Source: Corallium rubrum
Lineage: Eukaryota; Cnidaria; Anthozoa; Scleralcyonacea; Coralliidae
DNA: 64,000 nt
Assembly (NCBI GenBank): GCA_964035015.1
Contig: OZ036010.1
Coordinates: 6,013,467-6,077,466, forward strand
Direction: 5' to 3'
Position numbers and translations under genes: made by a program. Position 1 is the first letter of the stretch, and every line of letters begins with the position of its first letter. The notes beneath the pieces are model-generated. The model saw only the letters and a program-made list of their open reading frames with translations. It was not told the origin of the DNA and did not search any database. This document shows positions 45,126-58,500 of this stretch, piece after piece.

Positions 45126-48100
45126 CTGGAAAATTAAAGAAAAATTATTGCTAAGGTGCTTATAATCGAAATAGAAAATCGAGTTTTAACGTGCCTACGT
45201 CAAGGGAATACATTTGCCATCTCATGACACACCCACATTTCATTGTTCTAACAAACGCGTTAAATCATTTATTCAACTGATTAGTATGCATTCAGTGTGA
45301 TAAATGGTTATCACAGTCTTTTGAATGGAAAAGAGTGTGATAACCACTTATTACACCGTTTATCGCATACTAATGAGTATTTTGATTTCTAACTCTGCTT
45401 AGATTTGGCAGTCGGTTTTCCCTTACACTCAATGCGTGCGACCTAAAAACCGGTTTGACGGAAGAAAACTAGATTGATTAGTCCAGAAGTTTGGACTGCG
45501 GCGACTTAAAAGATTCGACTCGATTTCGGCGAGTATTTATAAGGCTCTGCTCGCAGGGTGACGTCAATAGGGCTCCACTCAAAACGTCAGTATTTCGTTA
45601 TCAAAGCTATTCCCGGAAATATACCACCTTTTCACTTGGTCTATCCAAACTGTGTACACAGCACTCTACTTTTATATACGGTAATCCTAAGATTACTTTT
45701 AGATAAAGTAGGCAGAGCTTTGGATAGACCAAAGTGTAATGGTGGTAAACTGCCGAGAATACTGACTTTTCGAACGGGGAGCCCTCCAATCCTCCATCAG
45801 AACAAAACGTGGTTTACTCTGATGAACGACTACGCTCGAAACGTAAAACCTATAAAAAAATGTTTACGTAAAAACGTCAACCACATTTTATTTTGACGAA
45901 GGACTCCGCTGGAAATGTCAGTATTTCGTTGCTAAAAATCTTGGCACTTTATTACCACCTTTTCACTTTACTTTTCGAGAAGAGATTCTATAGTCCACCT
46001 ATAGCCATGGTACAGTTTGAGGGGACATTGAAACTTCCATGTGTTAAAATCACTCCCAAAGTGTGGTCTTTCTATTTATACTTCACAATCTTACGTTCTC
46101 AACCTCTTGATGTTTTTAATCATGATGTTTCATCAGATTTTTGCCTTGATATAAGCTACATTTACACGGTACAGGACGAATTCGACACCGGTCTCGAATT
46201 CGTCCTATTTCGCCGTAAAGAGGAGGAACCGTACGGTCACCGTACTTGTAACTGTTGGTAGAATTCCGTGGGTAAATATTATTAAATCTAAATCTAAAAA
46301 AAGTTCGAGACCGGTTCCGAATTTGTCTTCCGTGTAATAAGCAGGCGGAACCATACTAATTCGAGACTTGTTCCGAATTCGTCCGGTACCGAAGGGGGCC
46401 GTATGTTAGATAACCTTTTTGGTTAATACGTCTTTTCCCTCGTGAAATAAAGTTTTATTCTATTCTATTCTATTCTATTCTATTCTATTCTATTCTATTC
46501 TATTCTATTCTATTCTATTCTATTCTATTCTATTCTATTCTATTCTATTCTATTCTATTCTATTCTATTCTATTCTATTCTATTCTATTCTATTCTATTC
46601 TATTCTATTCTATTCTATTCTATTCTATTTCTATTCTATTCTATTCTATTCTATTCTATTCTATTCTATTCTATTCTATTCTATTCTATTCTATTCTATT
46701 CTATTCTATTCTATTCTATTCTATTCTATTCTATTCTATTCTATTCTATTCTATTCTATTCTATTCTATTCTATTCTATTCTATTCTATTCTATTCTATT
46801 CTGTGCTATTCTATTCTATTCTATTCTATTCTATTCTATTCTATTCTATTCTATTCTATGCTATGCTATGCTATGCTATGCTATGCTATGCTATGCTATG
46901 CTATGCTATGCTATGCTATGCTATGCTATGCTATGCTATGCTATTCTATTCTATTCTATTCTATTCTATTCTATTCTATTCTATTCTATTCTATTCTATT
47001 CTATTCTATTCTATTCTATTCTATTCTATTCTATTCTATTCTATTCTATTCTATTCTATTCTATTCTATTCTATTCTATTCTATTCTATTCTATTCTATT
47101 CTATTCTGTGCTATTCTATTCTATTCTATTCTATTCTATTCTATTCTATTCTATTCTATTCTATGCTATGCTATGCTATGCTATGCTATGCTATGCTATG
47201 CTATGCTATGCTATGCTATGCTATGCTATGCTATGCTATGCTATGCTATGCTATGCTATGCTATGCTATTCTATTCTATTCTATTCTATTCTATTCTATT
47301 CTATTCTATTCTATTCTATTCTATTCTATTCTATTCTGTGCTATTCTATTCTATTCTATTCTATTCTATTCTATTCTATTCTATTCTATTCTATTCTATT
47401 CTATTCTATTCTATTCTATGCTATGCTATGCTATGCTATGCTATGCTATGCTATGCTATGCTATGCTATGCTATGCTATGCTATGCTATGCTATGCTATG
47501 CTATGCTATGCTATTCTATTCTATTCTATTCTATGCTATGCTATGCTATGCTATGCTATGCTATGCTATGCTATGCTATGCTATGCTGTGCTGTGCTGTG
47601 CTGTGCTGTGCTGTGCTATGCTATGCTATGCTATTCTAATCTATTCTATTCTATTCTATTCTATTCTATTCTATTCTATTCTATTCTATTCTATTCTATT
47701 CTATTCTATTCTATTCTATTCTATTCTATTCTATTCTATTCTATTCTATTCTATTCTATTCTATTCTATTCTATTCTATTCTATTCTATTCTATTCTATT
47801 CTATTCTATTCTATTCTATTCTATTCTATTCTATTCTATTCTATTCTATTCTACCCGTGTAAACGGGGTCTTAAAGTTCCCTGTCCCTCCAAAATGGGCC
47901 CTCGCCCCAGGTCATCACTCTTTTTCAATGTCGCATATTTCTAACTGAAAGTTTTTGCATTAGATTGGGCACATAAAAAGTTCGACGTTTGAACTAGGCC
48001 TAAAAATCTGACTTGTTTCAAAACTTACCATTTCTGATTCTTTGATCATCTGCAGTTCTCGTAAAGCTTGCGAGAATGCCGGACGATCGTCTGGTTTCTT

Positions 48101-51100
48101 CAGCCAGCATCGTTCCATTAGTTGATAGCTGGTGTAAAAACAAAAACCAGAAAGCTATAAGAACTTTATAATTAAGAGAATGTAACAATTCTATTACAGA
48201 ATCATCCTCAGAGAAATATGAGAAACTTTTCATGATTTCTTACACTGCTAAAGTCAACCGAAAAATTCGGGATTGCGGTCCACCGCTCTATACCTGTTGA
48301 GCTATTAAGCCGCACAGGGATTGGTGGCGTGTTTTATCCAACTTAAAGGCTGTTTTCCACTAGGCGATATTTTTCGAGCGAAGCGACCCGAGAGCTAAAG
48401 AAAATGTCGCTTCGCGCGACATTTTTCGCCTAGTGAAAAACCGCCTTAAGTTCACGAGATATTCTCGCGACAACTTAACGCTTTATCCGTGAGGAAGTGC
48501 AGTGTTACAATTCTATTAAAGAACCATCCTCAGAGAGACATGAGAAAAATTTGCAGGATTTCTTACACTTATATCAATTTTATCGCTTTCAGGACGATGT
48601 CGTAATTGTCCCTCGTTCGCTGAGTACTAGTACTTTGAAATAAGGCAAATTATATTACGATTCAGAGGTATCTTCGAAGTTTTTGAGAAGTCAGTTCAAA
48701 TACTCGACGGATGGTACCAACTCAAGCTGAAAACACTAACAACGTACAAACGTGGTGTTACCACAAATTCTCTCTTGTATTACTATTTGTCATCATGCAA
48801 ACTTTCAAAGAATTAACAAAATTATACATGACAAAATTTAACTCCAATTCCCGGCTCCAACTCTAGTGGTATCTATATTATATATCTATCCTCAGGTCTA
48901 CAGGGGCATATACCCATGAAAAAGTTTGAAATCTAGAGTCTCTGAAATGCTACTTCCCGCGTTTTAGGGTGAGATTTTGTAGAAATCTAAAGGTTACAAA
49001 ACTGCTAAATTCATTTTTGATGGAAATGACTGAATGTGTCGACTTAAATTTCGCAGGAATGCCAAACATGATTAACATGGTGTAATTTGTAGAAAATATC
49101 ATGCAAAGGGGCTGAGTCTCCCCAAATTAACATGGGATTTTAACAGCGGGGGCTCAGCCCCTGTGAGTCCCCATCCCTGATTCCCCCCTTTCTGAGTTCT
49201 CCCTGAGCTACACACATCCCTCCACCACATCACTGATGTATTGTATTGTATTGTATTCTTAGTGTTCTGCTTACAATGCGTCTGGACAATTTTCTGGCTG
49301 ATCCATTCTGTATCCCTTCTCAAGATAACTCAACAATTTATGGCCATCTTGGATTGCAGGGTAGGGAGATCGACCTGCATAGAAAAAGACATAACAAAGG
49401 TAAAATCATCAAATATAAATATCTAATAGAAAATTAATTCTACTTCAAGTTTATTTTTTGGGCAGTATAAAAACAAGTACAGTACATTCAAGTTAATGTA
49501 TAGTATAAATTAAAAGATACAACACAAAAGCAATGACAACAGTACTGCGGTGTTACTAAAGAAATACCAAATGGTTTTGCGTGTTTGGATACTCTGATCC
49601 AAACACGCGGGAAATTGCGAGACTGGAGAAAAGCGTAACAAAACACGAGTCATAGGCGAGTGTTTTTAGCTTTTCGAAAGTCGAGCAATTTCCCAAGTGT
49701 TTGGATACGAGTCTCCAAACACGGAAAAAACCGTTTGGTATTTTTTTTATAAAATAATCACAAGTGAATATGATATACTGTCCGACATTTTCAAAAAATC
49801 GTTTTGGCGGGAATTTTCCGTGTTAGGATACTCTGATCCAAACACGGCAATTGACCAATCAGGGCCCGCGTAGTATACATGTTATTTTATAAATCTATTT
49901 ACCCTTTTACTTCCCAGAGTGTCATTTGGCACTTTTATTATTTGACTCTGTCTAACACCAGATTATTTTACTTGTTAGGGGGAAACCTCCCAGTCCGTGG
50001 TGGGAGGGAAAGGGTTAAAGATGGGTTTCCACTAAGCGTATAAAGTGTCGTGCGTTCGACTTTTCGGTTATTTACAAATATAATATTTTTCCTCCAAGAA
50101 CTACTTATATATACTAATTAACTAAACATCAGAATTACTAACAATAGAAGAAGCGAATGGATATCTATAACTATATAATAATAACATAAGCGTATTCGGA
50201 ACCAACTGCAAATTTAAATGAACGAGTTACGCAAAGCAGAACTAAAGTAAAAATAGAAATTTAACTTAATGAAGCGTTTTACTTTTTAGCTGTTTCTCAC
50301 ATGACGGGGTTTGATAGGCCCGTTTCAGACGGTGGTTCGACCATAGTTCGATCAAAGAACGGCATTTGATTCAGACGCCGTATTTATTGAGTCGAATATA
50401 ATATATATGTTCGTATTCAAATTGTGGGTAATATCGTACATATTAGTCCAAATTTCACGCGGTTTTCTTTATTATTCATAAGTCTTTATCTCTCATATAT
50501 AAATTGAATTCAATTGAATTGAATTGCAATAATATTGAATTATTACTCATACTTCAAGAAAAGCTTTAATGAAAAAACAAATTGGGGGTCACCAAAGTTT
50601 TTTTCGAATTAAATTAGTTTGAAGGGTAATTGGCAGCCATTTTGAAACGTCATTGCCATAGCAACAACTGTTGATATTTATTTGGTACCAGTTTTTGATT
50701 GTCAGACTGTTTAATTATGCATAACATTTAGTTGTATTCTTTTTCCGAATTGTTTAACACCTTAATAGACCTTTCCGCATGAAGTGAATGGATCACGTGA
50801 TCTTTCTTTTTGACAAATCTGATTGGCTAATGTTCAATGTTTGTCCGAAGTTTTGGATGTCCGAAGTTTTGCGAGAGCTAATCAAATATTTCAACGCGTT
50901 ATCCACGCACTTCACGCGGAAAGGTCTATTTATAAGCACAAAAAATAACTGAAAAAATAATTGAGTGCTCACCATCCATGTATAATTCCCAAAGCAATAC
51001 TCCAAATGACCACCTAAACAACACGAGAGAAGTTTGAAAATGAAGAAATTGTGTCAAAATATTGCTTGGCACGTACGTGCATCATATACTACTTGCATGC

Positions 51101-51741
51101 GATAATTCGGAAACACCAACATTTATAATTATATGCCAAGCTTTTGATCCGCTGAATTTACATACTGTTGGCTCACGTCCCGTAAACTAACTGACTGATC
51201 GTCAAGATTTTAGAGCGAGAACGGAATGCTGACGTAAGGCAAAGTCCTTCACAGTAAATTATGGAGTAATATAAAAGTAGAGTGCAGCGTAGGCAGTTTG
51301 TTACGATGTGTAGAAAAGCCTAAACATGACGAACTGCTGACGTTTCTGGCCAAAGTATTTCATTAGCGTAAATCATGGAGTATTGTTTTGTACACGCCCC
51401 TCGTGGAAATCAGCTTTGGTTGACGGGGTCAGCGTGTTTAAATAAAGTTTTCTATCTATCTATCTATCTAGGCAGTGTAATCTAAAAGGTGGTGAAATGT
51501 ATTTAGTGTATTTAAAACATTTTATCATTTGGGAAAATCATTTTATGTTGGATACGGTTGATTATCACTAGGTATTATCACTAGACATTCTGAACTGTCA
51601 AGAAAACTTCACTTACATGTCGCTTTTAATAGTATACATTGAAGCTTCAATTGCCTCGATGGCCATCCATCTGACTGGTAGGAAACCCTGGTAGAATAAT
51701 TAAAATTAGTGACTGCCATAGAGTTTGCTGAACAGATAGTG

Positions 51742-51813
<72 letters not shown>

Positions 51814-51823
51814 CTATGATGAC

Positions 51824-51870
<47 letters not shown>

Positions 51871-52502
51871 CTATGATGACGATGATGATGGTGATGGTGA
51901 TGGTGATGGTGATGGTGATGGTGATGGTGATGGTGATGGTGATGGTGATGGTGATGGTGATGAGAAAGAAGAGGACGATTATGATGATGATTATTGTGAT
52001 GGTGACGATGATATTGTTGATAATGATGATTAGTATAAATACGCAGGTGATTATAGAAAATTGCGCGCGCTGATTGGTCGAGCTACTTCGGATTAATTCC
52101 CCAATAATAACCTACAGCGTTTATTCAAAATGTCCGCCAGCCGATTTATCAATGCGACACTTCCGACAGAAGAGGAAATTAATAATTTTAAAAAAAATAT
52201 GCTGTTCCTAAAAGTACAAAAATGTGTATTTATACTAAAACAATTATTCGTCCCAGGCTCAGTGAATATCAGTGAATAATAACCTGGACTTAATTCGTCT
52301 CGGTTATTATTTAACAACTATTCGCCGAAGGCGAGGTGAATATCGGTGTATAATAACCGAGACGAAGTCCAGGTTATTTTTCAGCGATATTCACTGAGCC
52401 TGAGGCGAATAATTGTTTTAGTAGGGAATTATTATTGGGAATTAATCCGAGGCAGCTCGACCAATCATCGCATCGCCTTCGACGAATAATTGTTAATTAT
52501 TG

Positions 52503-52539
<37 letters not shown>

Positions 52540-55500
52540 AATGATGATGATGATGATGATGCATATTCTCTGAAGTGTTCGTTATATCGAATCTTACCGC
52601 AGTCTCCTTCACGTATAGTCCTCTGAGATACACATCTTTAGCCATACCAAAATCAGAAATTTTCGCTACCTCGTTTTCATCAAGCAGGATATTCCTAGCT
52701 GCTAAATCACGGTGAATGATCTGAAATATTCAGAAATACATCAATAACTCCAATAACTCCCTGCTCTTATCAATTAATGTCTTGTCAAGAATTGTTCATA
52801 GAAAAACATGTTTCTGGACATTCACTTTTTACATTCTGTCTGACAGTTCATATTTTTTCAAATACTAGTACTATTGTTAAAATTATATAATTTTCTTTCA
52901 TTACCATACGAAATTGGCAAATTTTCTAAATTAATACACGTTATTTAAAGCTCAACGGTTTTCTTTGGTAAATTGTTGTAAGATTTCTGCCACCTGAATT
53001 GGTAAATGAACTACAGAGCATCATATATTAACATTTTATGTTTTAAGCAAATACTTATATGTCTTCAGTTATATGTCTTATATTTGATTTGGTTTATACA
53101 ATATTGAATATATAAAATTCGTTGTTTGAACTTAAAGTGCCTATGAAACGAAAATTAAGTTTGTCTTATTTGAAGGAACATTTAAAATGATAGAGTATTG
53201 CAAAATATGTTACTCTATCATTTTAAGTGTTCTTTCAAATAAGAAAAACTTAATTTTCGTTTCATAGACACTTTAATAGGCGAGTTTCAGGGTGTTGCGC
53301 GCGCATCATTTTTCAAAAAAACTGGCAAGCTCCACTCAAAGTAAACGTACTATTTAAAATAAACAAAGTATAGATACAGTTTCTGGATATTTAACACTGT
53401 TATTCTGCTGTTGTTGGCTCGCTAGCAAGTCTGCCATTGCTTACTTTGTAGAGAGCCCGCCAAGAACCCGCCAATTCCTTTCCAAAACAATGCGCGCGCA
53501 ACACCCTGAAACTCGCCTATTCATTTATATCAGTAGTGTGCTGCCTAGGCAGTGTTGAAATACAAATCGAAATATAGCTAGGTTTGAGTACTGCCGAAAA
53601 TATTGAAGTAATATGTAAAGGCCGACAATGAGGACTAGACCGGGTTTTCAAGTACGAGGAATTCGTTCCAGTCCGAGGCGAAGCCGAGGACTGGAACGAA
53701 TTCCGAGTACTTGAACACCCGGTCTAGTCCGAATTGGAGGCCTTTACATGACTTCTCAAAATCACTTAGTGTATTCCCAAAATGAATTAGTGCATTAGTA
53801 ATTAGTGTATGGATGAATAACCGATTGTGTGAAGTAATATTTCAAGTCCAAGGACTTGAAATATTATTTCCAGTCCTTGGACTGGAAATAATATTTCAAG
53901 TCCTCTGCCCAGTACTTCCCTGGTATTTCAAGTCCCTTCATGTGGTGCAATTCAGCGCTTCTGATTGATTGATTATCTCATGAATTACTAATGAGTTTGA
54001 GAACGTAGATTCCAACGTTTCCAGCGAAGGCCCTTCGTCAGATAGCCTCTTTCGCTAGAAACTACGTTAAGGCCCTTCGTCAGGGCCTTCGCTGGAAACG
54101 TTACAAACTACATTCAATATTTTCGCCAGTACTCAAACCAGTTACTATATTTCGATTTGTTAATTCATTTAAAGCTATAGCTAGCTATACATCATACCTG
54201 CTTATACGCCAAAAATGCCATTCCTTCGCAAATTTCAATCGCTCTGTTTATTTTCCACCAAAAATCCAGCGTGGGTGATTTTATATTTATGTATTCCTGA
54301 CAATTTCTATATTTGTGGAGGAATTTTAAAAGGCTTCCGTTTGCACAGTATTCGACAACAACGTAGAGTGGACCTGCAGAAAAAGGAGACTGATATACAG
54401 TGGAGCCTCGTTAATACGACCACAGTCGGGCCAAAAAAATGTGGTCGTAATAACGGGGTGGTCGTATTAACGGGTGGGAAATTAGCGATTACATTTTCTG
54501 GGAAGGGAAGGTTTGTGAAAGTCCGAGCCGTTGCTTCCCGAGGCAAAGGAGAAATTTAATCGCTAATTTCCCGAAAAGTCACGGTATTAGTTTGTAATGT
54601 TATGATCGCCAAGGAAAACTTTGAGAATCTTACCGACAGGAAATTTACACGGTTGATCAGAGAAGTTGCATCTAATTTTCCCGTGCATGTTGATGAGGGA
54701 AAATATATGCCAGCGGGAAATTTAGAAGAAGACAAAGGATTTCTTTGTCTTCTAATTTTCCCTCATGAACATGCATGGGAAAATTAGATCCGAGGCGATC
54801 ATGGTATTACACTACTTGGGGCCTGTTTATATGGAGCGGAGTTACCCGGCTAGGCGAGTTACTCAGCAAACCGAGTTACCCGCCATGTATAGAAATTCAA
54901 TGCTATCCCGGCAGAGTGTTTATATGAGACAGGCGGGTAACTCGGCTAGCCAAGATCTCGGCATGCCGGTGTCCCAGTAAATTTGTCCCCCCCCCAAATA
55001 TGTCCCCCCAGGGACACATTTCCTAGGAAATATGTCCCCCTCTTCGGAAATCCCCCCCCCCCCCCAGAATGATTCCTTACAGGATAATTGATATACGTAT
55101 AACGTGGACAAAACTTTTTAAAAGTAAAAAATATATATTTCTGAATGATAAATTATAACAGCTAATATATTATAACAGCTGACTGAACCTTGGTGTGACC
55201 CAATCGAGATAAGTAGTGAGATATTAATAATCAATTCTCCCTTAGTGACTTAAACAATTTGAAAGGGTTAAAAATTGCATGCTTAAATATTAATAGCCTC
55301 TAAAAGCACATTGATGAACTTCGAGTAATGATGTTAAATAATCCTTTAGATATCTTAGCTATCAATGAATCTAAAATTAATGAGTTGGTTTCGGATGATG
55401 AAATAAGCGTTAGTGGTTTCCATCTAATTCGAAAAGATCGCAATAGATACGGAGGCGGAGTGTTGATGTATATTCGGGAGACTATTCCTTTTAGCGAACG

Positions 55501-58500
55501 GAAAGACTTACGAATGGCATGCTCGTTGGAAATGTTATGTGTAGAAATTAGTAGACCATGCAGTAGGCCATTCTTAGTAACTACATGGTATAGACCCCCT
55601 GGCTCAGATACTCGCCTGTTTGACGATTTTGAAAATTTTCTTAGTAGATGTGACTTGGAAAACAAAGAATTATTACTTATGGGTGATCTAAATTGTGATG
55701 TTAGTAAATTTCCCCCTGATGCTCACACGCGTAGACTGCAATTTCTTTCATGCATCTACCAGCTTGAGCAGTTAATTAACGAACCCACAAGGGTAACGAG
55801 AACGTCAGCAACCTTGATCGATTTGATTTTTACTAATAAGAAAGAAAACATTGTAAAATCCGGAGTTGTTCATCTTGGTATATCCGACCATAGTTTGATC
55901 TTTGCCGTTAGAAAATTTTTTACTCCAAAATCTCAACAAAATGTTAGATATGTCCGTAACTTTAAAAATTTTAATGCTGCGGACTTTCTTAATGATCTAT
56001 CACAGATGCCATGGGATAACGTGGCTCAATATGAAAATGCAAACTCTTGTTGGCAACTTTGGAAATCTTTTTACTTGCAAATACTTGATCGACATGCACC
56101 ATTTATACGTATGAGAATCCGTGGCAACTTGCTTCCTTGGATTACTCCAAACATCAAAAATCTGATGAGAGCAAGAGATTTTCACAAAAAGAAAGTGGTA
56201 AAATTTAATTCTCAATTACATTGGGCGAAGTACAAAGACATTCGCAATAAAGTTAACTCTGAATTGTACAAAGCCAAAAAGAGTTATTTTTGCGACAAAT
56301 TTGAGAATTGTGCTCAGACTAAAGATCCTAAACAAAGTTGGCACCATATTAATCACCTCTTGGGTAAGAATTATAAATCAAACAACATTCCCCAATTAAA
56401 AATAGGTGACACTATTATTTCTGATAATTTAATGATAGCAGAGGCCTTTAATGATTTCTTCGTGAACATTGGGCCAAAACTATCTGCTGAAATTGACCAT
56501 GTCGCTCTGGACTTGTCAGAAAATCTCGTTACTAGTCCAGTGACTTTATTTACTCTGTCTGAAATAAGTGAATACGAAGTATTTCTTTTGTTAAGTAATC
56601 TTAAAACATCAAAATCCACAGGCATTGATTCTATCCCCGCAAGGGTACTTAAAATCTCAGCTGAAATAATTAGCCCTTCTTTAACTTGGATCTTTAATCT
56701 CTGTATAAAAACCGGAGTCTATATAGATGATTGGAAGAAGGCTTGGGTTGTTCCTATCTATAAATCAGATGATAGGAAAAAATGTGAAAATTATCGCCCA
56801 ATATCAATCTTACCGATTATTAGTAAAATTTTCGAGAGATCCGTTTTCAATCAATTGTACGAATTTCTGAACGCTAATTCTCTACTTTCTAAACATCAAT
56901 TTGGGTTTCGCCCAAAAAATTCTACTCTGGCAGCACTCGTTCAGATGTGCGATGCATGGTATGAGAATATGGATAATGGTGAATTGAATGGTGTAGTTTT
57001 TATTGATATTCGAAAAGCTTTTGACTCTATTAATCATGATATTCTTTTACGTAAAATGAAAGAACAATTTGGGATTTCAAATATTGAATTAAAATTGTTT
57101 GAATCCTATCTTTCTGATAGGGAACAAGTGTTATTTGTTAATTGCGCAATGTCAGCACCAAAAAGGATTGTTTGTGGGGTCCCTCAAGGATCTATATTGG
57201 GTCCCTTATTGTTCTTACTCTACATTAATGACTTACCTGATTGTCTTGAGAAGTCAACCCCATGCTTATATGCTGACGATTCACAGATATATTCATCTGC
57301 GAAAGATTGTGTAGAACTTAATGCTAATTTAAATCATGATTTAAACAATGTTAGTCAATGGCTGGTCAAAAACAAACTGCAGCATCATTCAACAAAAATC
57401 AAATTAATGTATGTCGGATCAAATCATAACCTTGCTAAAATTGACAATGAGTTCCCCGTAATGATTAATGATCAACTGATTTCCAGAGTGCACTCAATTT
57501 CGTGTTTGGGAGTTAAACTTGATGAAACATTGAATTGGGATGAACATATAGAAATGGTTTGCAAAAAAGTTGGTGCGGGCATAGGAATTTTAAGGCGTAT
57601 CAAGCCCTATGTTCCTGCAAACACTTTGATATCAATTTATAATGCTCTGATACAGCCTTACTTCGATTACTGCTCTCCCCTTTGGGGAGTCTGTAACAAA
57701 ACACTGAGAGATAACTTACAAAGGTTTCAAAATCGGGCTGCCAGAATAATAGCTGGCGCCAGTTACGAGATCAGATCTGCTGACGTTCTTCGATCTCTTG
57801 ATTGGGAAAATTTGGAAACAAGATGGTACTTAACCAAGGCGACATTCTTATATAAAGTCTTGAGTAATAGTGCTGCACCGACTCTGAAAGATTCATTCAT
57901 CAGTAGGAATATTTTACTAAATAATTATAATCTTAGAAATTCTCAAACTGATCTGTCCTTTCCAAAGCCAAATAGAGAATTTCTCAAAAGAAGTTTTAAA
58001 TATAGTGGTGCTTATCTTTGGAATAACCTTCCGCTTGAAGCTAAGCAAGCTCAATCAGTTTACTCATTGAAAAGTTGTATCAAACAAAATATTCGATGTT
58101 AAAAATCGAGTCTGGATTTTTTTTTAATCATATCTTTATCTGGGTCACACCATCGTAAATTATAGTAGTGATGTACATATAGTAGTAGACTTAGTTTCCT
58201 TCCTTTTTATATTCTCTGTAATATATTTTATATGGACGCCCCCCGTGGAAATCAACTTTTGTAGTTGTTGGGGCTAGCGTCGTTAAATAAAGTGTAAATA
58301 ATAATAATAATAATAATAATATATTTAGCTAAGAAACTCTTTTTTGCTTTCTAAAGAGCGTGTTGGCCCGAGGTTAATGAAGGGCTCCGCTTGAAACGTC
58401 AGTATTTGTTGTCGAAATTCTCGGCAGCTCACCATTTTCTTGCTTTGTTATTAATATAATAGTGTATAGTTTGCCGCTTTTCAAAAAACGGTATATACGG

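Noticed and set aside
46803-47944. Long ORFs of LFYSI / LCYAM repeats
   Set aside because: Periodicity artefact of the ATTCT/ATGCT array.
51741-52073. Poly-methionine ORF
   Set aside because: Translation of (GAT)n in the ATG frame.
54215-54559. 114-codon plus-strand ORF
   Set aside because: It overlaps the minus-strand kinase exon and the edge of a DNA transposon, so it is an antisense shadow.
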